In this document: in pieces, positions 25,442 through 34,003 of the stretch
Position numbering within the stretch: position 1 is the first letter of the stretch
Layout of the letters: each line of letters opens with the position of its first letter
From: Rugamonas sp. A1-17
GTDB taxonomy: Bacteria; Pseudomonadota; Gammaproteobacteria; Burkholderiales; Burkholderiaceae_D
Direction: 5' to 3'
Assembly (NCBI GenBank): GCA_025548565.1
Contig: JAJLPB010000003.1
Location: forward strand, 372,001-436,000
DNA: 64,000 nt
Made by a program: the position numbers and the translations under genes
The notes under the pieces: model-generated
Told to the model about the DNA's origin: nothing
Databases searched by the model: none
The model's input: the letters and a program-made list of their open reading frames with translations, nothing else

Positions 25442-28075
25442 TCACACCTTGCGCAGCGAGCAGACGGTGTCGAACCAGGCCTGCATGCCGACCAGCGGCT
25501 GCGGGTTGATCGGCAGCAGGGCGTTGATGTTGACGCCATTGCCCCGTCCACCGTTCTTCTTGTCCCACCACACGCCGGCGTTCAGGTCATCGATCGCCGG
25601 CGCCGGTCCGAAGGCTTTGGCCGCCTCGGGACCTATTCCTTGTGCCGCCACTTCGACGCGCCGTCCGCTGCGCCCCTCGGCCGCGCGCCCGCCGCTGATC
25701 CAGCCCAGCGAATTCGACACGGCCACCACGCGCGGATGGATGCCGCGCGTGACGAACACCCGCATCCGCGCCGAGCCGATCTTCTCGCCATTGCCGCGAT
25801 ACGCCTGCAGGCCCGCCTGGTCGGCTGGCCCGGACTGCGGCCGGTAGGTGGTCAGCTCCACCATGTCGCCGCTTTTCAGGCCGAGCTTTTTAGCCGTCGC
25901 GATGTTGATCCACATCGGGTTGTCGTGCACGATCTCGCTCAGGTACTTTTGCGACGCGGTGCGGCCCTGCGTATGCACGTTCCATTTGAAGGTGCTGAGG
26001 ATGAAGCGGTCCGCCGGCAGGTCGCGGTGCGACGGGATCTGCACGAAGGTTGGCATGCCGTCGTCGTCGAAGCCGCGCGTCTTCGCCACCTTGGTCACCT
26101 CCGGCGCGTGCACCTCGAACTTGCGCGACGGCGTGGCGAAGCCGCGCACCGCCGCGCCGCCGGCCATCAGGCCGATCGCGCTGTCCTTGCCCTTGTCGTT
26201 GGGACGGTAGATCACGCCGCTGGCTGCATCCACCCGGCTGCCGTCAAGCTGCTTGCCGCTCAGCGGTTTCTGGAACACCTCGTACGGTTTCGGTTGCGAG
26301 GTGTCGACATATACGCCGTAGTGCTTCATGTATTCGAAGCCGTCCTTGAATTGCTTGCCGTCCGGCCCCATGGCCGGCAGCTTCGAGCACTGGATGCGCA
26401 CGAAGTCCTCGTGGCTGCCGAACTGGAAGTACTTGGCCTGTTCGGGGCCGAGGCGGCGGCCGATATCGAACAGCACATCGGCAAAGCTGCGCGCCTCGCC
26501 CGGCGGCGGCACCAGCGGCTGGCGCAGCGTGACGAAGTGCGTCAGCTCCAGGTTGTTGCGGATGTCCAGGCCCCAGCGTTCGAGGAAGGTCGCATCGGGC
26601 AGGATCAGGTCCGCGTAGTGGGCCATCTCGGAGTAGATCACGTCCGAACAGGCGTGGAAGGGGATCAGCTTCTCATCCTTCAGCACTTCGACCGTGGTGC
26701 TGCGGCCCTCGGGCCACGTCATCGGCGAGGCGATGGTGTAGCTCAGGTAGACGTCCAGCTTGGCCCGGCCCTGGCGCAGATAGTCGTAGACGATCTGGCC
26801 GACCTTCATCTTCTGCCAGCGGTTGGCCAGCGGCCATTCCTGCGGATCTTCCAGGTCGGTGCGGATCTTGGGCGACGGCGGCACGGGCTGCGGCAGCGGA
26901 TAGCGGCTGGCCGACAGCTTCTCTTCCAGGCCATAACAGTAGCCGCCGGGCCGCGCCACCGAGCCGACCAGCGCGTTGAGCATGACGACCGCGCGCTCGG
27001 AGTTGAAGCCGTTGTAATGGGCGCCGGTGCCGCGATTGGTGAAGGCGGCGACGGCGGGACGCTTGCGCGCAAACTCCAGCGCCAACCGCTCGATGTCGGC
27101 GGCGGCGATGCCGGACAGCCTGGCCGCCCACGCCGGCGTGCACGGGGCCAGCCAGCCGCGAATGGTCTCAAGGCCCGGCTGCACGAACTTGTCGATGAAG
27201 TCGTGATCGACTTCGTTCTCACGCACGATCACATGCGCCATCGCCAGCGCGACCGCGCCGTCGGTGCCGGGGAAGGGCTGGTGCCATTCGTCGCTGCGGC
27301 CGGCCGTGTTGGACAGGCGCACGTCGAACGTCACCAGCTTGGCGCCATGGTCGAAGCGCGCCTTGACGATGCGGCTCACCAGATGCAGGCCGCCCTGGTG
27401 CGCCTCGTAGAAATTGGCGCCGAAGTTGAGGAAGTACTTGCAGCGCTCCGCGTCGATCGATTCCCAGTCGGTCTCGCCGAGCGAGACGTAGTTGGCGGCG
27501 CGCTTGTTGGAGGAGCACAGCGCGCGGTGGTTCAACTGCACCGGCGTGCCGATCGCGCTCAGGAAGCGATTGATCTCGGCGTCGATGCGGGAGCGGCCCT
27601 GATGCAGCGCGACGCGCTCCGGGTGGCCGCTGGCGATGCTGGCCTTGATGCGGTCCGCCACCTCGGCGTAGGCCTCGTCCCAGCTGATGCGCTTCCACAG
27701 TCCCTCGCCGCGCGCCCCCACCCGCTTGAGCGGGTACAGCAGGCGCTCCGGGTAGTCGTTGATGGTCGGCGCGGACTGCCCTTTGGCGCAGGTCATGTGG
27801 CTGCCCATGTTGGGGTCGAGCGGATTGCCGCGAATCTTGATCACCTTGCCATCCTGGACGAAGGCCTCGATGCCGCACACGGTGGAGCAGTTCAGGCATA
27901 CGCTGGTGACGCGCTTGGCGTTGCGGTAGTCGTTCTTGACCTTGCGCTGGTCGCCGTTGGCCAGCGGCCGGTAGTTCAGCGCTTGCGCGGCATTGGGCGT
28001 CAACAGGATGGTCTCGCCCAGTCCCAGTCCGGCCATCGAGCCGATGCCGCTTTTGATGAATCCCCGACGGTCCAT
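25442..28075 (-). CDS. Tat-exported molybdopterin-dependent oxidoreductase, catalytic subunit (PhsA/PsrA-like)
   Basis: The 877-residue protein starts with a twin-arginine signal (DRRGFIKSG) and ends its leader near NAAQA. An N-terminal [4Fe-4S] motif follows, CLNCSTVCGIEAFV with the fourth Cys in MTCAKGQ. ALCSSNKRAANY supplies a likely Mo-ligating Cys, as in thiosulfate/polysulfide reductase-type enzymes, and a C-terminal molydopterin-dinucleotide domain follows (ILSTFKWNVHTQGRT). Substrate is not deducible. ATG 28075 is preferred to 28081 since GGGAG is seven bases upstream of it and one of the other. The Fe-S subunit is upstream in the operon, but no membrane subunit is encoded nearby. Confidence 0.88.
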   Translation of the reverse strand: MDRRGFIKSGIGSMAGLGLGETILLTPNAAQALNYRPLANGDQRKVKNDYRNAKRVTSVCLNCSTVCGIEAFVQDGKVIKIRGNPLDPNMGSHMTCAKGQSAPTINDYPERLLYPLKRVGARGEGLWKRISWDEAYAEVADRIKASIASGHPERVALHQGRSRIDAEINRFLSAIGTPVQLNHRALCSSNKRAANYVSLGETDWESIDAERCKYFLNFGANFYEAHQGGLHLVSRIVKARFDHGAKLVTFDVRLSNTAGRSDEWHQPFPGTDGAVALAMAHVIVRENEVDHDFIDKFVQPGLETIRGWLAPCTPAWAARLSGIAAADIERLALEFARKRPAVAAFTNRGTGAHYNGFNSERAVVMLNALVGSVARPGGYCYGLEEKLSASRYPLPQPVPPSPKIRTDLEDPQEWPLANRWQKMKVGQIVYDYLRQGRAKLDVYLSYTIASPMTWPEGRSTTVEVLKDEKLIPFHACSDVIYSEMAHYADLILPDATFLERWGLDIRNNLELTHFVTLRQPLVPPPGEARSFADVLFDIGRRLGPEQAKYFQFGSHEDFVRIQCSKLPAMGPDGKQFKDGFEYMKHYGVYVDTSQPKPYEVFQKPLSGKQLDGSRVDAASGVIYRPNDKGKDSAIGLMAGGAAVRGFATPSRKFEVHAPEVTKVAKTRGFDDDGMPTFVQIPSHRDLPADRFILSTFKWNVHTQGRTASQKYLSEIVHDNPMWINIATAKKLGLKSGDMVELTTYRPQSGPADQAGLQAYRGNGEKIGSARMRVFVTRGIHPRVVAVSNSLGWISGGRAAEGRSGRRVEVAAQGIGPEAAKAFGPAPAIDDLNAGVWWDKKNGGRGNGVNINALLPINPQPLVGMQAWFDTVCSLRKV

Positions 28076-28077
28076 AT

Positions 28078-28788
28078 TCATGCTCCCTTCGGTTTCGAGA
28101 ACGCTGACTTCAGCTGGTCCCAGGTGTCGATCTCGTACGAGAACGGATCGTGGCTGCGGCCCTTGGGCACCTTGTGCGCCATCGCGCGCGGCACCACGCC
28201 GCCCAGGCCCCGGTACTGCACCAGCGGCTTGGTCTTCTCCTCTGGCTTGAGCGGCGCCACTTGCTGGCGGTGCTTGGCGTGGAACTGGCTGACCGAGCTG
28301 GCCGGATCGTTCAGGTCACCGAACGCGAATACATCGGCGGGACATACCTCCACGCAGGCCGGCTCCATGTCCGCCGCCAGCCGGTGGGAGCAGAAGTCGC
28401 ACTTGTCGGCCACCTCGGCCACCGGATCGATGTGGATGGCGCCGTAGGGACAGGCCTTGATGCAGTCGCGGCTGCGGTCGCAGGCGGTATCGTCGATGTG
28501 GATGATGCCGTCGGCGCCGCGCTCGATGGCGTCGTTGGGACAGGCGTCCAGGCAGGGCGCGTCCTCGCACTGCATGCACAGCGTCGGCAGGAAGGCGCGC
28601 TTGGTGGTCGGCTGCTTGTTGAACGGATTGACCGCGGCGAAATCGTAGTAGTAAACCTTGGTGCGGAAGTGGCCGAGCGAGACGGAGTTCTCGACCTTGC
28701 ACGCCACCGAGCAGGCGTGGCAGCCGATACAGCGTTCCAGGTCGATGGCCATGCCCCATTTGGGGCCGGGGGGGGTGGATGTGGTCAT
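28078..28788 (-). CDS. Four-cluster ferredoxin-like electron-transfer subunit (PsrB/DmsB-type)
   Basis: The 236-residue protein has four cysteine groups: CIGCHACSVAC, CMQCEDAPCLDAC, CDRSRDCIKAC and CDFC...CVEVC. Groups 1, 2 and 4 are complete; in group 3 the second cysteine is Ser (CDRS instead of CxxC). One cluster may therefore be 3Fe-4S or Ser-ligated, as the NarH family shows at an equivalent position with Trp. It transfers electrons between the molybdo-enzyme and an unknown partner. Its stop codon overlaps the spacer before the catalytic subunit (GGGAGCATGAA), so the pair is coupled. No export signal is seen; it would travel with the Tat-exported partner. Confidence 0.92.
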   Translation of the reverse strand: MTTSTPPGPKWGMAIDLERCIGCHACSVACKVENSVSLGHFRTKVYYYDFAAVNPFNKQPTTKRAFLPTLCMQCEDAPCLDACPNDAIERGADGIIHIDDTACDRSRDCIKACPYGAIHIDPVAEVADKCDFCSHRLAADMEPACVEVCPADVFAFGDLNDPASSVSQFHAKHRQQVAPLKPEEKTKPLVQYRGLGGVVPRAMAHKVPKGRSHDPFSYEIDTWDQLKSAFSKPKGA

Positions 28789-28871
28789 GAGACTGGTCCG
28801 GATTGTGAAGTGTGTCCGGCGATTAGACCACAAAACAATCCAGATGCATCCGAAAATTGCCTCTTCGGTAC

Positions 28872-29132
28872 TTAGGCAGGCAGGTGCTGCGCGACCAGTT
28901 CGCGCAGCGCCGGATCCTTGATTTCGAAGATATCGAGGACGCCCAGCGCCGCCAACCCCGGCAGGCCGTCGATGATGTCGGCGCGCGCTTCGGCGCGGGC
29001 TTCTTCCGGGCTGTCCTTCGCCTGCAAGGTGCGGGCGTTGGCCAGGAAGGCGCCGACAGTGCCCTTCCTCACGGTGACGCCGTTGAATTCTCCGCTGTTG
29101 ATGTGGTCTGGCAGTACGTCTTGTGCTCGCAT
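28872..29132 (-). CDS. Hypothetical 86-residue protein, first gene of the molybdo-enzyme unit
   Basis: I do not recognise this 86-residue acidic protein (starts MRAQDVLPDHINSGEFNGVT, ends LRELVAQHLPA). It has no signal or membrane segment and looks like a compact helical protein. ATG 29132 has AAGGAG eight bases upstream, a strong ribosome site. It is 83 bases upstream of the Fe-S subunit on the same strand and may be a chaperone or accessory factor for that enzyme, by position only. Confidence 0.7.
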   Translation of the reverse strand: MRAQDVLPDHINSGEFNGVTVRKGTVGAFLANARTLQAKDSPEEARAEARADIIDGLPGLAALGVLDIFEIKDPALRELVAQHLPA

Positions 29133-29210
29133 GATGAAAACTCCTTTTGGGTTGATGAGGACTCCATCTTGGCAGCGCGCCGGTGGCCTGGCTTGCGCGG
29201 CGATGCCATA

Positions 29211-30026
29211 ATGTGTCGCATGCAAGCCAAGCCATCTCCCCAGATCGATCCCGCCCGCGCCGATGCCGATGGCGGCCCGCGGCTGTTCGCCGCGCTGTCG
29301 GCCGGCGACATGCGGCACACGCCCACCCACAGTCACGCGCGCGGCCAGGCCATCGGCGCCTTGAACGGCCTGCTGACCATCGGCACGGAGCGCGAGCGCC
29401 TGGTGGTGCCGCCGGGGTATGCGATCTGGATGCCGCCGCATCACCCGCACGGCCTCGATGCGCACGGACCGACCAGCGGCTGGAGCGTCTACGTCGCGCC
29501 GGACGCCTGCGCCGCGCTGCCCGCGCTGCCGCAGGTGTTCCAGGTATCGGGTTTGCTGAGGGAGGCGGTGCTGCGCGCCAGCGCATGGCCGCAGACTCCC
29601 ACGCCAGCTGCGGCGCAGGAGCGCATCGTGGCGGTGATCCTGGATGAACTGGCGGCCGCCGCGCGTGAACAGCTGGTGCTGACCATGCCCACCGACCGCC
29701 GCGTGTTGAAGATCGCGCTGGCGCTGGCCGCCGATCCGGCCGATGCGCGTTCATTGAATGAGTGGGCCGATTGGGCCGCCATCGCCCCGCGCACGCTGAC
29801 GCGGCGCTTTGTGGAGGAGACCGGCCTGTCCTTCTCCGACTGGCGCCAGCGTGCGCGGCTGATGCTGGCGGTCGAGCTGCTGGCGGCCGGCCACGCCGTC
29901 ACCGCCGTCGCGCTGGAGCTGGGCTACGACAGCCTGAGCGCCTTCATCGCCATGTTCCGCCGCGAGATGGGCGTGGCGCCCGGCGGATTCGCCGCCGCAC
30001 ACGCGGCGGCGTTGGCGCTGCCTTAG
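29211..30026 (+). CDS. AraC-family transcriptional regulator
   Basis: The 271-residue protein has an N-terminal cupin-like sensor domain (HTPTHSHARGQ, then VVPPGYAIWMPPHHPHGL, about 38-90). A C-terminal AraC DNA-binding domain with two helix-turn-helix units follows (SLNEWADWAAIAPRTLTRRF and VTAVALELGYDSLSAFIAMF, about 180-255). It converges on the MFS gene with a four-base overlap and is divergent to the 86-residue gene, so it may control either unit. Starts at 29211 and 29220 are equally possible; no clear ribosome site is seen. Confidence 0.9.
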   Translation: MCRMQAKPSPQIDPARADADGGPRLFAALSAGDMRHTPTHSHARGQAIGALNGLLTIGTERERLVVPPGYAIWMPPHHPHGLDAHGPTSGWSVYVAPDACAALPALPQVFQVSGLLREAVLRASAWPQTPTPAAAQERIVAVILDELAAAAREQLVLTMPTDRRVLKIALALAADPADARSLNEWADWAAIAPRTLTRRFVEETGLSFSDWRQRARLMLAVELLAAGHAVTAVALELGYDSLSAFIAMFRREMGVAPGGFAAAHAAALALP

Positions 30027-31240
30027 ATTTTCACACCGGCGTTGAGCGCCGAGGAGTGGGCGGCATACTCGGTCAGCCAGTACAGCAGCGCCAGTCCGGG
30101 GAAGGCCATGCCGGTCAACAGCGCGGCGTGCCAGCCGTGGGTGGCGTACATCCAGCCGCCCAGCGCCGAACCGAGCGCGCCGCCGGCGAAGAACAGCGCG
30201 AAGTACACGCCATTGAGACGGCTGCGTACCTCCGCACCCAGCGAGAAGATGGCGCGCTGGCCCAGCACCAGGTTGGCCGCCACGCCCATGTCCAGCACGA
30301 TGGACGCGATCACCAGCAGCGCCAGCGCCACGTCGCGTGATTCAGGCGCCACCATCGGCAGCGCGAAGCCCACCACGCCCAGCGCCAGCGCGGCGGCGGT
30401 GGCCATCAGCGTGTGGCCGGCATCGGCCAGGCGGCCGGCGACCGGCGAGGCCACCGCACCGGCCATGCCGACCAGCGCGAACACCGCGATGCCGGTCTGC
30501 GACAGGTGGAACTGCGGGCCGGCCAGCATCAGCGGGGTGACGGTCCAGAACAGGCTGAAGGAACCGAACAGGCCGGCGTGGTAGGCGGCGCGGCGGCGCA
30601 GCACCGGGGTGCGCAGGAACAGGTGCCACAGGGACGCCATCAGCGCCGGATAGCTGATCGTGGCGGCCGGCACGCGCAGCGGCAGTTTGGCGCGCAGCAC
30701 CAGGGCCACCGCCAGCACCAGCGCGGCGGCGCCGCCGAACACCACGTGCCAGTTGCTGGCGTCGGCGATCAGGCTGGCGGCGGGGCGGGCCAGCATGATC
30801 CCCAGCAGCAGGCCGCTGACCACTTTGCCGACCGTGTGGCCGCGCGTCGCTTCCTTCGACAGGTGGGCGGCGAACGGCACGATGATCTGCGCCGCCACCG
30901 AGCCCAGGCCGATGCCCAGCGCGGCGCTCAGGAACATCCACGCGCTGGTGCTGAACGCGGCCAGCACCAGCATGGCGGAGGTGAACAGCAGGCCGGTGAC
31001 GATCAGGCGCCGGTTTTCCAGCAGGTCGCCCAGCGGCACGACGAACAGCAGGCCGAGGGTGTAGCCGATCTGCGTCAGCGTGACGATCAGGCCGGCCGCC
31101 TGCGGCGACAGGCCGGTGGCGGCGCTGATCGGGCCGACCAGCGTTTGCGCGTAGTACAGGTTGGCGACGATCAGGCCGGTCGCGGCGGCCAGCAGCAGCA
31201 CCATGCCGGGGCTGATGTCGTCTTGTGCGGAATTGCTCAT
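30023..31240 (-). CDS. MFS transporter (YnfM/YdhP-like drug or metabolite exporter)
   Basis: The 405-residue protein shows twelve hydrophobic helices. The MFS signature between helices 2 and 3 is PLGDLLENRRLI (G-x-x-x-D/E-R-x-x-R-like) and there is a repeat in the second half (PVAGRLADAGH). Such proteins export small molecules by proton antiport; the substrate is unknown. ATG 31240 has CGGAG about seven bases upstream; a longer frame from TTG 31282 lacks support. It is divergent to a LysR regulator that is likely its controller. Confidence 0.9.
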   Translation of the reverse strand: MSNSAQDDISPGMVLLLAAATGLIVANLYYAQTLVGPISAATGLSPQAAGLIVTLTQIGYTLGLLFVVPLGDLLENRRLIVTGLLFTSAMLVLAAFSTSAWMFLSAALGIGLGSVAAQIIVPFAAHLSKEATRGHTVGKVVSGLLLGIMLARPAASLIADASNWHVVFGGAAALVLAVALVLRAKLPLRVPAATISYPALMASLWHLFLRTPVLRRRAAYHAGLFGSFSLFWTVTPLMLAGPQFHLSQTGIAVFALVGMAGAVASPVAGRLADAGHTLMATAAALALGVVGFALPMVAPESRDVALALLVIASIVLDMGVAANLVLGQRAIFSLGAEVRSRLNGVYFALFFAGGALGSALGGWMYATHGWHAALLTGMAFPGLALLYWLTEYAAHSSALNAGVKI

Positions 31241-31302
31241 GATGACTCCGTAAGTAAGTGGGGATGGGCAGATTCTAGGCAAAACCGCAGCAAAGATAAT
31301 TA

Positions 31303-31315
31303 GGGCATAATGCCC
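31303..31315. promoter_or_regulatory. Palindromic operator candidate between MFS and LysR genes
   Basis: GGGCAT-A-ATGCCC is a perfect 13-base palindrome 29 bases before the LysR start and 63 before the MFS start. Position between a LysR gene and its divergent neighbour makes it the likely binding core. Confidence 0.5.
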
Positions 31316-31343
31316 TTATACTTTTCATATAATGTGAACAATC

Positions 31344-32264
31344 ATGGACAGGCTCAAGGCCATGCAGACCTTTGTGCGCATCGTCGAGGCCAACAGCTAT
31401 ACGCGGGCCGCTGAAACGCTGGATCTGCCGCGCGCCGCGCTCACGGCGACCATCAAGAAACTGGAAGCCTTCCTCGGCACCCAACTGCTGCAGCGGACCA
31501 CGCGCCGCCTGTCGCTCACGCCCGACGGCGCCGACTATTTCAGAAAGTGTCTGGAAATCCTGCAGGCGGTGGAAGACGCCGAGGGCGCGTTCCGCGGCCA
31601 CGGCCGGGGCAAGCCGCACGGCAAGCTGCGGGTGGAACTGCCGGGCGCGGTGGGCCGCCACGCGGTGCTGCCGCACATCGCCGGCTTTTGCCGCGAGTAT
31701 CCCGATATCGAACTGGTGGTCAGCCTGAACGAGCGCCTCACCGACCTGACGCAGGAGGGCCTGGACTGCTCGCTGCGCGTGGGCGAGCTGCAGGATTCGG
31801 CGATGGTGGCGCGGCGCCTGGGCAACATGGGCTTCCTGACCTGCGCCGCGCCGTCCTACCTGGCCGCGCACGGCGTGCCGCACACCCCGGCCGACCTGGC
31901 GGCGCATCGCGGCGTGACGCATTTCTCCGGCCGCACCGGCCGCGCCTTCGCGTGGGATTACCTGGTCGACGGCGGCGTGACGATGGTCGAGGTGCCCGGC
32001 GCGATCGCGGTCAACGATCCCGACGCCTACGTCATCTGCGCCTTGCAGGGCATGGGCCTGATCCAGGCGGCGCGCTACCAGGTGCGCCAGCACCTGGCCA
32101 GCGGCGCGCTGGTCGAGGTGCTGGCCGCGACCCCGCCGGCGCCGATGCCGATCTCGCTGCTGTACCCGCAGGGGCGCATGGCGTCGCCGCGGCTGCGGGT
32201 GTTCGCGGACTGGATCGCCGGCGTGTTCAAGGCCGATCCCGATCTGCAAGCCAGAGAATTGTAA
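31344..32264 (+). CDS. LysR-family transcriptional regulator
   Basis: The 306-residue protein has the LysR winged helix at the N-terminus (MDRLKAMQTFVRIVEANSYT, then ALTATIKKLEAFLGTQLLQR, about 1-60). A periplasmic-binding-protein-like effector domain follows (about 90-295, PHIAGFCREYPDIELVVSLN). It most resembles the CrgA/DhcR group that often controls a divergent transporter or dehydrogenase, fitting the MFS gene opposite. The gene ends 51 bases before the peptidase start. Confidence 0.93.
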   Translation: MDRLKAMQTFVRIVEANSYTRAAETLDLPRAALTATIKKLEAFLGTQLLQRTTRRLSLTPDGADYFRKCLEILQAVEDAEGAFRGHGRGKPHGKLRVELPGAVGRHAVLPHIAGFCREYPDIELVVSLNERLTDLTQEGLDCSLRVGELQDSAMVARRLGNMGFLTCAAPSYLAAHGVPHTPADLAAHRGVTHFSGRTGRAFAWDYLVDGGVTMVEVPGAIAVNDPDAYVICALQGMGLIQAARYQVRQHLASGALVEVLAATPPAPMPISLLYPQGRMASPRLRVFADWIAGVFKADPDLQAREL

Positions 32265-32315
32265 AAAACATTGCAAAGATGGCATGGCCGGGGACAGGGC
32301 GAATATAATGTTTCG

Positions 32316-33911
32316 ATGAAATTAAAACCTGCTCTCTACGGCTCGTTGGCCGCGCTGGTGCTGCAGTGCGGCTGCGGCGGCAGCGATGCGCCGGTCGTGG
32401 TCGCACCCGTTGCGCCGCCCGTTGCGCCCCCCGTCGAACCACCTGTCACACCGCCGGTCGAACCACCCGTGATTCCACCCGTGACCCCGCCGGTAACGCC
32501 TCCCGTGACCCCGCCCGTGACCCCGCCGGTGACGGACAAGCCGGACTGGCTCACGCTGGGGGACCACTGCGAACATCCGCGTCTCGGCAATAAGCCATCC
32601 GGCCTGCCGTACTTCGAGGTGCAAGGGACGCTGACCGATGAAATGCGCTGGCTGCGTTCCTATCTGGACGATTCCTATCTGTGGTACGACGAAATACCGA
32701 CCAACCTGAAAATGTCGGATTACCGGAATACCCTGGACTACTTCGCAGCGCTGAAAACGCCGGTGATCACGCCATCCGGTCGCCCCAAGGACCGGTTTCA
32801 CTTCACCTATCCGAGCGCCGTTTGGGAAGCGATGTCGACCACGGGCGCGGAGTTGAGCTACGGCCTGACGTGGGCGCGCTATACCGACACCAGCGTGCCG
32901 CGGGTATGGGTCGCGACAATGGTGGAGCCGGGTTCGCCGGCCGACGTGGGCGGCGTGCGCCGTGGCGACCTGCTGGTCTCGGTCGACGGCGTCGCCATCA
33001 CCGACACCAGCGCCAGCGGCACCGCCAAGATCAATGCCGGCCTTTTCCCGGCGACAGCGGGCGAGATTCACCGGCTGGTGCTGAGCCGTGACGGCGCTTC
33101 GCTGGTCGCCAGTATCAAGTCGGCCAAGCTGGTCAGGACGTCGGTACAGAACGTCAATGTGTTCGACACCGCGACCGGGAAAGTCGGCTACGTCCAGTTC
33201 AACGAACACAATTCGGCGTCGGAGAGCCTGCTGGTCAACGCGATCGACACCTTCAAGGCCGCCAACGTCAGCGACCTGATACTGGATATGCGCTACAACG
33301 GCGGCGGTTCGCTGGGCATTGCCAGCGAGCTGGCGTACATGATTGCCGGTCCCGCGGCGACGGCCGGCAAGGTGTTCGAACAGTCGATCTACAACAACAA
33401 GACCAAAGCTCACGCACCGCAAATGTTCTCGTCGACGGCGGTGGGCTACGTGGCGAACGGTCCGGTCAAGCCGGGCGCCCCGCTGCCCTATCTTGGCCTC
33501 AAACGGGTCACCGTCCTGACCACGGCGGGTACATGCTCCGCCAGCGAATCGGTCATCAACAGTTTGCGTGGCATCGATGTCGAAGTTAATCTGATCGGCG
33601 GCGAGACCTGCGGCAAGCCCTATGCGTTCCAGCCCGGCGCCAATTGCGGCACCACTTACTTTGCGATCCAGTTCCGCGGCGTGAACAACAAGAACTTCGG
33701 CGATTATGCGGACGGCTTCGCGCCGACCTGTCGCGTTGCCGACGACTTGCGGCATGCGCTTGGCGACCCGGAGGAGGGTTTGTTGTCCGCCGCGCTGAAC
33801 TACCGCGGCAGCGGCGTTTGTCCGGTAACGCCGCAAGACGGCCGCGCGAAGGCCGGCGCCATGCAATTGGTGCGGCCACTGGTCAAGGAAATTTCGATCC
33901 GCGATCGCTGA
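32316..33911 (+). CDS. S41-family peptidase with PDZ domain and Pro-rich lipoprotein stalk
   Basis: The 531-residue protein begins with a lipoprotein-like signal (LAALVLQCGCGG; Cys20 or Cys22 lipidated, an unusual box). A stalk of PPV(T/E)PPV repeats follows (about 28-72). Then come the S41 N-terminal region (LRSYLDDSYLWYDEIP), a PDZ domain (VATMVEPGSPADVGGVRRGD, about 200-270) and the peptidase core with GTCSASESVINSL (nucleophile Ser408 or Ser410) and the catalytic Lys in GETCGKPY. This resembles tail-specific-protease relatives anchored in the envelope. The stalk repeats at the DNA level and is likely to vary in length between strains. Confidence 0.9.
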   Translation: MKLKPALYGSLAALVLQCGCGGSDAPVVVAPVAPPVAPPVEPPVTPPVEPPVIPPVTPPVTPPVTPPVTPPVTDKPDWLTLGDHCEHPRLGNKPSGLPYFEVQGTLTDEMRWLRSYLDDSYLWYDEIPTNLKMSDYRNTLDYFAALKTPVITPSGRPKDRFHFTYPSAVWEAMSTTGAELSYGLTWARYTDTSVPRVWVATMVEPGSPADVGGVRRGDLLVSVDGVAITDTSASGTAKINAGLFPATAGEIHRLVLSRDGASLVASIKSAKLVRTSVQNVNVFDTATGKVGYVQFNEHNSASESLLVNAIDTFKAANVSDLILDMRYNGGGSLGIASELAYMIAGPAATAGKVFEQSIYNNKTKAHAPQMFSSTAVGYVANGPVKPGAPLPYLGLKRVTVLTTAGTCSASESVINSLRGIDVEVNLIGGETCGKPYAFQPGANCGTTYFAIQFRGVNNKNFGDYADGFAPTCRVADDLRHALGDPEEGLLSAALNYRGSGVCPVTPQDGRAKAGAMQLVRPLVKEISIRDR

Positions 33912-34003
33912 AGCGCAAAGCCGACTATAATTTCCCGCGTATCCGGTGCCGGCGGGCGATCCTCGCCGGCATCGGTCGTTCAACCCTTGCTGGAAGCCTG
34001 TCC

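Noticed and set aside
25640..28447. 935-codon plus-strand frame opposite the molybdo-enzyme gene
   Set aside because: The minus strand encodes Tat signal, Fe-S motif and Mo domain; the plus frame has no such features.
32400..32535. Tandem units suggesting a CRISPR-like array
   Set aside because: The units are in frame, coding PPV repeats, with no unique spacers between direct repeats.
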